DNA of 64,000 nt from Plutella xylostella (lineage: Eukaryota; Arthropoda; Insecta; Lepidoptera; Plutellidae): assembly GCF_932276165.1 (NCBI RefSeq), contig NC_063992.1:4846001-4910000 (forward strand), written 5' to 3'. Below, piece after piece: positions 55,717-64,000 of the stretch. The position numbers and the translations under genes were made by a program. The stretch's first letter is position 1; each line of letters begins with the position of its first letter. The notes under the pieces were generated by a model. That model searched no databases and was not told the DNA's origin. It saw nothing but the letters and a program-made list of their open reading frames with translations.

Positions 55717-56703
55717 GTAAGAAAAATTATATCTTCGATATACCTACTAGGACACACATGAAATAAATGGATTATCTAGCTACCTCAGCTTTAAGGCGCT
55801 AATTCGGATATTCTGAGCTTCAAAAGCTGTAAGTTTTTTTACCATTCAATTAATCAGAAATCAATCATTTCAAGCTTTGTAGCCTCAGATCCTTTACGAA
55901 CTTCTAGGAAAATCCAGAATACTTTCGCTTAATCCTTTTACTTATGGCGCAGTAAAGTAAAATTTGAAAAGCTTACAATATCGCGACGTGGCGTACTGAT
56001 CCGGACCTATTGGCTTGGCCTACTTTCTTTTACGAGTGACAGCTGACGTGATATCAGGCAGCCTCCCAACGGGTATTCTGAAAAGCCTCCCCCAACAAAC
56101 GCTTTACTTACCTACACCTTATTACACAAACACTATACTCTGCTCCCTGGCTTTGCGATTAGCATTGCGTTTATGTTAACATTCGTTCATAGGTAAATGT
56201 GACTACTGTTGAAATAGTAAACAAATCTACCAAAATAGCATCAAACAGCAAAAAAGACATTATACTTGCTTGAAAGCTTGCAGCCTTAGTTTAAAAAAAA
56301 ACTTTTTTAATCAACGCCCCTAATCTACGTATTTACGTGTGAACCGAAACCTTTTATCCGGCCAATCCGTCACTATATCACTCTTGATTAAAATAACTTA
56401 GAAAGGTTTCCAAAAATCCCCCCTAAGCCCTATTAAATTGTTATAATCTTCGTGGTGTGTTCGGGCGTGATCCGTTGGGACTGCGCGGGTCGGCCCTGGA
56501 GGGCTTACACCAGTAAAACCATAGAAGAAGGCGAACTTCAACACAACCATAACTTTTTTACTAGGCTAAAAACATAAAATCTTATCTAAGTACATAATAT
56601 ACATAAACAATGATAATGACTGGACACTTGAACACGGACACTGTAGTTACAAACCCACTGATGACTGTATCCGAAATATCTGAGTCATCAGTAGGTACCT
56701 ACC
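55717..56703. other. Anonymous DNA
   Basis: 56455-56515 is GC-richer (gtgatccgttgggactgcgc) and may be an old repeat. No gene is seen. Confidence 0.35.
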
Positions 56704-56714
56704 TATATTTATAT

Positions 56715-57105
56715 TAACTGCCTCTGTGGTCTAGTGGTAAAAGCTTCGCTTCATGACCCAGAGGTCCCGGGTTCGATTCCCGGGTGGGATCATCAATTTG
56801 TGTTTCTAAATTGTGGTTCTAAGTTTGGTTAGGACACAGAAGGCTGATCACCTGATGTCCGAAACAGTGAAACGATCCATGCTGTCGGATGGGCATGTAA
56901 AGCAGTCGGTCCTGCGCCTAGCTCTCTCCAGTCGTGTCGGTCAATCCGTCCCATTGGGTTATGAGAGTGATGGAACAGAGAGTGCTCCTGTGTACTGCGC
57001 ACACACTTGGGCACTATAATCTACTCCTGCGTAGATGGCTGATCTCAAATGAGATTGGCCGCCGTGGTCGAAATTCGGCTAGGAGGACATTATTATTATC
57101 ATTAT
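56715..57105 (+). mobile_element. tRNA-derived SINE with 11-bp TSD
   Basis: Plus-strand copy of the SINE at 13270-13650: A box TGGTCTAGTGG, B box GGTTCGATTCC, body and (att)n tail. The direct repeat tatatttatat is at 56704-56714 and 57106-57116. It is AT-only, so the exact boundary is slightly uncertain. The two copies differ at only a handful of bases. Confidence 0.88.
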
Positions 57106-57116
57106 TATATTTATAT

Positions 57117-57577
57117 ACTATTTATAGTGTAAGCAACTGAACTAGTTCATGATTAAAGCGAACATTTATGCATTAACACCATTCTTCTGACTTCTGGTCT
57201 GGGGATGAGTTGGCTTCACTATAAAAATCGCTAGTGATTCAATCAAATAGGAGATTCAACCAGATGACTGCGACAGGGACACTGCCTGTTATTCTTTATT
57301 TTTCTAATAAACATCGCGCGTACTTATACACTTGAAGATGTAGCACTTTCAGGATTCACCCAGTTTGAGGGACAGTATGTATTTAACGGCTCCAAGCCTA
57401 ATCCTTTAATGGCAGAAGGGAACTTTCTTACTAGCTAGAAGGTTCAAACAATCAAGACTGCTGCTAATATTAGCTTTAATTGAATTTCTGTCAATCGGAT
57501 TTTATTGAGTTTTAGGTAGGTACTTAAGTATAAGTATACCTACCAAAAAGTTTCATTGAAGTAATGCAACAAGACAG
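57117..57577. other. Anonymous DNA
   Basis: Nothing recognisable was seen. Confidence 0.35.
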
Positions 57578-59364
57578 CCCAACAAACAAAAAATACTCTC
57601 ATAGTGGCTTATAATGCCAAAAATAATTTACTTATAAAAGCCGTATTATCGCTAATAAGCGTGCGTTTGGGCACAAATTACAAGGACAATAACCTCAAAG
57701 CCCTCTTATAATTGTTTTATTGTTAGCTTATTTTTCTTATACGTGCTTTATTATAGCAAGCAACAAGAGAGTCAAACTAATAAAAGCAAAAGGATTGCTC
57801 ATAGAAAGCCAATAAACTTGTAAGAGACATGTTGAAAAGCGTCAATAAAGCCAACCAACCTTATACGTGTTTTATTATGGCGAGCAACAAGGGAGTAAAA
57901 CTTATAGCGGTAAGATAAATTCTATTAGATAGCTAATCAGTGTATGAGATTCTACAGTAAGTGTTTTCCTGAGTGATTATTGACAGTTTGACAGCGTCAA
58001 CAAGTATTATAAAGACAGATGACAAGAACCAAGTACTTATAATTAATTTAATTTATTTTTTAGAGAGTATATATTCTGCTCATTTATGTGAAAACTGTGT
58101 GGGAATTCAAACGTATGGTAAAATGAGGTACAAAAAGTGTAATTATATCAACGGGCCCTTGAATTTGAGTAGTTTTACGGTAAAAATGTGAATAATTATT
58201 GAGTCATGTTTCTTTATAACGCTTTTACAAGGGTAACAGCAGTCGCACATCGTCTATAAGAAATCTATAAGATTATAAGCTCTGTAATGGCAACACTTGT
58301 TTCATAAGCTATCGCCATTTTATCTATCGTTAGGGTTCCTTTGACGCAAGTATTATGCCTACCGTAGCTATATTAATAATTATTAGCTATACTTATTACT
58401 TTTTAACGTCGTCGCATCAAAACTATCTGCAGTTCCAAGCAATCGGAGACCACACAATCATCGGCCCTTAAAACACCCTTTTGTAAACATTGAATCAGCC
58501 CTCGTATTGATTAATGCTTCTACTGATTATCACCAATATGGTGACTGAAAAAAAAAACATGATTCTCAAATATTTGTTTTATTTGATTTTCCTTCATAGA
58601 TTCCCACCACGTTGAGTACATAAATATTTCGATACATTTTTAATTTCAGACAGAATTGGCCAAAGTTGATATCCCCTTGAATATCCAAATCCATTTCATT
58701 CACCTCCATAAATGTATAATATCTAGTTCACTACCGCTAAGTACTGTTATAATATGAGTATTGAGTATAATCTTCCTCACTGATTAGACATAGTCATGTT
58801 CCATAAAATCATTTACGGGACCATCTAGTGATTTGTTGGTATCAGCTTGGTAATTTTGTGGCATTATACTTGTAGCAGTAGAAGTGGTGGGTATCTTTTA
58901 ATATGACCATCTGGAGAATAATACATTTTTAATAGCTATGTAAGTGAATATGGATTGCTTTCATTCTTATAAAGATCATATAAAATGCTGTGAATTGTTT
59001 GTTGGGTAGACATTATGTAAAATGCTCCTATGAGGTTAAAAGTATCATAGTTACCTTATGCATTACTATTATAAGAACAATTAGCCAAATAAAAAGCTTT
59101 TATATGGCTTTTGAATATTATATGGCTTAAAAGCATTGTAAATGCTCTTACAAGTATAACACATTTTCAATCCTTATTGTAACCATGTAATTTGGACTTG
59201 TTATGGTTAACCCAACCAAATTATAAGAATAAAGGTAATATTAGCCAAATCTTCTTATGTCATGCGATTATAAGGAACATTGTTATAATGAAAGCTATTT
59301 TAAAACAACTATAAGAGATTAGACCTTATACATATAATTTTATAAGAGTAGATTGTTTGTTGGG
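57578..59364. mobile_element. Unclassified TIR element rich in TTATAAG motifs
   Basis: The ends cccaacaaacaa and ttgtttgttggg are inverted. cttata/ttataag motifs recur many times in both subterminal regions (57600-57910 and 59040-59345). A third copy of the terminus lies inside at 58994-59006, so it may be two overlapping elements. No TSD or transposase was identified. A 72-codon frame at 57973-58191 is unrecognised. Confidence 0.55.
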
Positions 59365-59976
59365 AGTGAGGCAATTGCATTATTAAATTACTGATATTAG
59401 TTCCTTTATTTTTGCAATTTGTGTGTGTATGCTATACGGAATTATCTAGGTATACCTAGTGTATATGTATACTTAGCTATTGTTTTGAAAGTAAATTGGG
59501 CTGAAGTCAGTCTTGCTGCTTATTTTATTTATGTGCCTATACATACAATATTTACAAGGTATCTGTAGTATTCATAATAGTTTTCATATTATGTAAGTCT
59601 ATAAATAAATACCGTCGAGACCATTATTAGAGTATAATAATTTGGTAAAGCGAAATGAAGTTGTTCGTAACAGTTGTAGGTAACTGAGACGTTGCTTTCT
59701 AGTTAAATTAAATTCTAAGTTCAGTTCATACTACGTATACCCTTCCGTATTACACATTCTTGTAGATTTGTGGAACATGTAGTGTCGTTGAGTTAAACGA
59801 TTCACCGTATAAGTGGTAAATTGTGTTTACAATAGTGTACGCTTCGAATAATTCGTAGCGTATACGTAGGTGTATAGTAAATAGAAATGTGGAAGTACGT
59901 GTTAATACAGGGTAAAATTTCATTAGTGCTCGTACAGACTCGTACTGACGAGTATATAAAATAATAATTAAAAAAA
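59365..59976. other. Anonymous AT-rich DNA
   Basis: Nothing recognisable was seen. Confidence 0.35.
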
Positions 59977-60742
59977 TTAAAAAACCGACTTCAAAAAACC
60001 ACTAAAATGTAATAAATAATTTAAGGTTTACACAAATTCTACTCGTATGTGACAGTACAAATATACCTAAGCAGGAACTGTTCTTTTTTGATGTTGGTGC
60101 GGGGACAAAGTAATCTGAAGAAATATGGCACCAACTTCAAAAAAGAACAGTTCCTGCTTAGGTATATTTGTACTGTCACATACGAGTAGAATTTGTGTAA
60201 ACCTTAAATTATTTATTAGGTACATTTTAGTGGTTTTTTGAAGTCGGTTTTTTATTTTTTTTAATTATTATTTTATTTTATGGTTTTTAGTTTATTTACA
60301 ATAATTTTCAATCAAAAGAAAGGTGCAAATGATACCAAAAAGTCCTACTAATCAATACGAATCATTCAAGCCTAAAGACGAAGTAGTTGCTATATACCGT
60401 TGAGGAGTTCCCCTGACTGCCTTCCGTTTCCATCATCAGATCAGCTCAAAGTCACCATCATATTTTTTTGTTATAAGAACTATATTTACGTTCTTAATTT
60501 CATGAGAATCGGTTAATATGTGCCCGAAATGGAAATTCATTCCCTGTTTTTACCCCTTTACCCACCCTTGGAGGTGGGATAAAATTCTGAAAAAAAAATG
60601 GGACCACCTGGGAGCTCAACCCAATACAACAAAATATGTTCATAAACGGCGGAGTAATCGGTGAACATACATAAAAAAAATATAAAAAAAAAGATCCCGA
60701 CGAATTGAGAACCTCCTCCTTTTTTTGAAGTCGGTTAAAAAA
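59977..60742 (+). mobile_element. Palindrome-headed TIR element, long-hairpin copy
   Basis: Arms of about 122-127 bp (59979-60100 and 60128-60254) enclose a 27-nt loop. Then comes ~490 bp of interior closely matching 630-1106, closing gaagtcggttaaaaaa. The arms hold a block (gtgacagtacaaatatacc, gcaggaactgttctt) absent from the copy at 511-1106. No coding capacity. Confidence 0.75.
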
Positions 60743-62400
60743 GGGCTAAGCAGACCGTATGATAGAATCTCGATCATTGGAGAAGAGTATTACGTATATG
60801 CCCTGCGCCCTTTGCGAGAAGATTGTAAAGGCTTATTTATAAACGAAGAAGGCTGGGTACCAGCGATTTAGCCTCACCAGTGCTGATAAGTTAAAGAAAA
60901 ATAATAGAAATAGGCGACAGTATATAGTTATAACTAGGTATACGCCCTAATTAAAAAATGGTGTAGGTCTGCTCAGGATAAGCGCAAGCGAGGGTGCCAA
61001 ATAAACATAGTACCGAGAATCAGTTAAGAGATGCTGGTAGCTGGTTTAATATGGTCTGCTAAGACTTGCTGCTGTCAACCGATACAAGAGGACCATAGTC
61101 AAATAACTACCCTAGACAGAAGAACAGAATATATGTATCCTCAGAGAGCTGGATGCTGCCAGTGTTATATTCCCTTATGACATCTTAGACCGGAACTTAA
61201 TATCAGGGAAAATTATCGTTGCAGGCAGTGTTTCATAAAATAAGTACATTAGCTAAGTAAGTACACACTACCAGTAAATAAATTGGTGTTATTCTGCGAT
61301 CTTTTTCATGTAAGTACAAAATAATTTTTGTATCATAAAATAATATGCTGCCAAAGGTTGTCTTGAAAAATCTATTTGAGACCGCAATTTTTCTATATTT
61401 TTAATTTTTCTATAATAAGTTATACATGTACTTATATTCTAATCGTGTACGAAAAATTATATTGTATCTATCTATTTTGACAATGAAATTTATGAGAGTC
61501 ATTCATTAGGTCATTACGACTCCAGGAATTTCTCCCACAATCACCTTGTTGTACCTACCTTCGCGGATTCGAAGCCGGGACTATCCAGCGGGCCAGTCCT
61601 ATTTTCATTTCTCGTGCAAACAGTTTATGAGTTAGAGAACAATGTGCAGCAGACAAAGGAACCTCGTGACGTCTGCGATTTCTCTCCGATCAAAATAGCA
61701 ACAATGCTGCCGGCGGACCTACTGTTATTAATTTGAATAGTATTGTACATTGCCTTGTATTCCGTAGCCTACACTTGGCCCGTTTCTCTGATTGAACGTT
61801 ATTTAAAAAAGGTTTACATTAATGTGTTGTATCTAAAATATTACACTGAGACCATGGAAAGGTTCCTGTATATTCAAAATTTTATCTAAATTACTACAGC
61901 CGTTTGAGCTTGAAAAAGTACCAAAAATAGAGGTACACAGACATAACTTTGCCTTAATAATAATAAATTATATGGATTGTTGAAACTAACATAACTAAGT
62001 AGTAAAATACAAAGCACGTGCGTCTATATTGAAACATTAATTTTGGTGACGAATTGTTTAAAGCAATTACAATTTCGTTAATTTGTACATTAGTGTATTC
62101 GTGTCACACATGCGCTCATTACTATTTCAATAAGTACAATGTAAAGTGTTCATTAATCATCATTTACATAGCAATATATAACCTTAAGAATCTTTTAGAG
62201 CACCTTTAAAATTTATGTTTAAGTACTTTAGTACTTATCCGGAATGCTCCATTTTCTTAGTTCTGCAGAATGTTTCTCAGGTGCCGCCTCTACGTGTTAG
62301 ACGTAGACTAATGTTATTTTAGTCCCCAGACATTAAAGTGCACATACTTGTTGCTACAACATCAAAATAAAACAAACCTAACAGGTTTCTCTTGTACGCC
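60743..62400. other. Anonymous AT-rich DNA
   Basis: 61345-61400 (ccaaaggttgtcttgaaaaa) resembles the LINE-tail remnant near 1585-1715 in opposite orientation. Nothing else was identified. Confidence 0.35.
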
Positions 62401-63140
62401 GCTGGGGGGTCACTCTATATGACTAAAAACTATGTTCGGAGCGCTGCTGCGCAAGCCACGACTCTATCTTGTTGTATTAAACGAGTTAATTGCATGGCAT
62501 ATCTCATTCGTTAGTTTTTCGTCAGTATAAAGTAACCCTTCTGCACCTTGCTATACGTTTGATTCTGGACGTAGAGTCAGCTAAACATAATGTACATGCC
62601 ACCAATTTTACCCCAGCACTCATGGGTGGAGCATAAATGAATGACATAATATTTTATCGATACACACAACATACAATCTGTATAATAATATTATGATGTA
62701 TTTTTCATGACATCACCCCTCAGTGCGTCGCCTATTACATCTCTTTTACATGTATTATATCTCTTTTGCTGACTGTATAAGGGATATCTTGATGCAGGTT
62801 TTAAAATATAAAAATCGTGATATCAGAAACATGATTACCAAAAATATTCACACCTTAATAAACTCCGCGCAATGAAAAAGTTCTTCCTGGCATTGCCGTT
62901 CCATATGTCACTGGAACTTTCAACTTCATTTTTGAAGAAAGTTCATAATGAATAGGGAATATGCAAGTCGTTCAAATAAAGGTCAAATATTATTTATAAT
63001 AAACTTTGTTATTTCATAACTACGACTCCATCAATATTTTTGATTATAATTTATTTTTGAGCAAGTAAATGAAGTTGAAAAGTACAAAAAAACTTCGGTA
63101 AATTCTAACTTCAGAGAAACGTCACCCATTTTCTTAGGGC
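62401..63140. other. Anonymous DNA with a MITE end
   Basis: 62404-62480 matches half of the 28014-28156 MITE family (ggggggtcactctatatgac, cggagcgctgctg, gactctatcttg). The other end is not evident. Confidence 0.4.
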
Positions 63141-63145
63141 GGATG

Positions 63146-63297
63146 TGACGTCAAAATTCTTTATATATCAATCTCAGAATAATAACTTCTTTGCGTTTAC
63201 GGCGGAAGTTAAATAAATGTCAAGTGTAAACAAAGAAATGTTAATGTCACCGAGTGTTTGTGATGCTCGTTGTGATCAGATACGATGGATCGCATAA
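63146..63297 (+). promoter_or_regulatory. Weak promoter candidate with CRE and TATA
   Basis: TGACGTCA (63146-63153) is followed by ttatatat at 63161-63168. An ATG at 63217 opens only 26 codons. The arrangement is suggestive but has no coding support and could be chance. Confidence 0.2.
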
Positions 63298-63559
63298 AAA
63301 TTCTTCCAATAGATCCTAGCCTCCTATAACCTCTCCACTTCTTGTTTGATATGCTTGTTTGTTTGCAAAGTTTAGGACTTTTTATATTTTTTGTTGGTAG
63401 TGTATGGGCTGCCACTAGTTGTTCTTTTGTAATGAGGCGTAAACAGCCATTCCCTAGTCAACGAGCCACTCAAATATGCTCCATATTGCAACACAATAAA
63501 ATTAAATTAGTATTGTAAGTATTATGACATGAACATGACAAAAGTTGCTCTCTCATATG

Positions 63560-63660
63560 TGAACCCACCAATCCGCAGTGGACCAGCGTGGTGGGAAGTG
63601 GTCCAAGCTTAGGAAGGGGGTTTAGACCTTTGAGATATGCACAATGGTTCCATTCAAGAG
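63560..63660 (+). repeat. RTE-type LINE 3'-end-like remnant
   Basis: ccaccaatccgcagtggacc, then agcgtggtggg, then ggtttagaccttt resembles the RTE end block of 23906-24010 in reverse orientation, considerably diverged. Confidence 0.4.
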
Positions 63661-64000
63661 AGCCAGGTGCAGGTTCTTACACCCCCTCACAGATAATAGA
63701 ATAGAATGACCCACTAACCCTAGCCTCTCTTACTGAGAACCAAAGTTACAGTAAGTACTAATAAACCAATTTATTAGTACTTACATACAATACAAATATT
63801 ACTTTATATTCATATTGCCATAATAGCGTAATATTGTGTACAAAGGTCCTCTGGTTAGCGCGCTCCCATTTCAAAAGAGCTACTTACGTGCTCCCATTAC
63901 AAAACAGCCACTGGTCACACTTTATACACTTCCTTTTTCGTTTGTTACCATGACAACATTGGTTTGTTGAAAATACAAAAGTACTCTGTGATTTCTTGAT
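63661..64000. other. Anonymous DNA to the window end
   Basis: A short inverted pair (cagtaagtactaataaa / ttattagtacttac) lies at 63748-63785. No gene is seen. Confidence 0.35.

Overview
The window is nuclear DNA of an insect, almost certainly a moth or butterfly. It is AT-rich, has no operons or bacterial signals, and contains an exon ending in a consensus splice donor. It is crowded with repeat types typical of Lepidoptera: short Helitron-like A|TC...CTAG|T elements, tRNA-headed SINEs, RTE-clade LINE tails, PIF/Harbinger and hAT MITEs, and a one-ORF Ty3/Gypsy element primed by a tRNA-Ser-like primer. I could not determine the species.

Layout. Positions 1-8,600 hold a Helitron-like element, a palindrome-headed element, a near-perfect 93-bp hairpin, a 5'-truncated RTE LINE (3010-4061), a SINE and a decayed Harbinger transposon (7033-8470). 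From 8,644 to 13,106 lies a jockey/CR1-group LINE on the minus strand. It is split by two 99.6%-identical hAT-like fold-back elements in tandem (9417-11465), and the loop of each carries a mariner transposase fragment. From 13,270 to 22,230 come a SINE, two elements of the 'aaccggccaag' family, a 2-kb hAT (15261-17315) and a deletion-derivative LTR element (17337-18321) with a Harbinger MITE inside one LTR. An exact 175-bp tandem duplication and another palindrome-headed element follow. Positions 22,230-35,000 are mostly anonymous AT-rich DNA with small MITEs, LINE ends, a long (GT)n tract and an internally rearranged LINE (33419-34509). A complete Ty3/Gypsy element with identical LTRs and one intact 1,425-codon gag-pol frame occupies 35561-40490; it has landed inside a MITE.

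From about 42 kb the repeat load falls and host-gene signals appear. The only convincing host coding sequence is a first coding exon (45567-46797, plus strand, 410 residues) of a disordered, Ser- and Arg-rich protein I do not recognise. No downstream exon could be identified in the window, so the rest is inferred to be intron. Candidate core promoters or first exons lie near 45,038, 50,224 and 55,564; all three have a TTAGTG initiator-like motif and two are followed by good splice donors. The right end holds two unclassified terminal-inverted-repeat elements (54285-55185, 57578-59364), a second SINE copy and the less-deleted sister of the palindrome-headed element.

No true tRNA, rRNA, CRISPR array or known defence system was seen. 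Most of the biology here is layered transposition. Target-site duplications (TSDs) allow many insertions to be placed to the base and some to be ordered in time.
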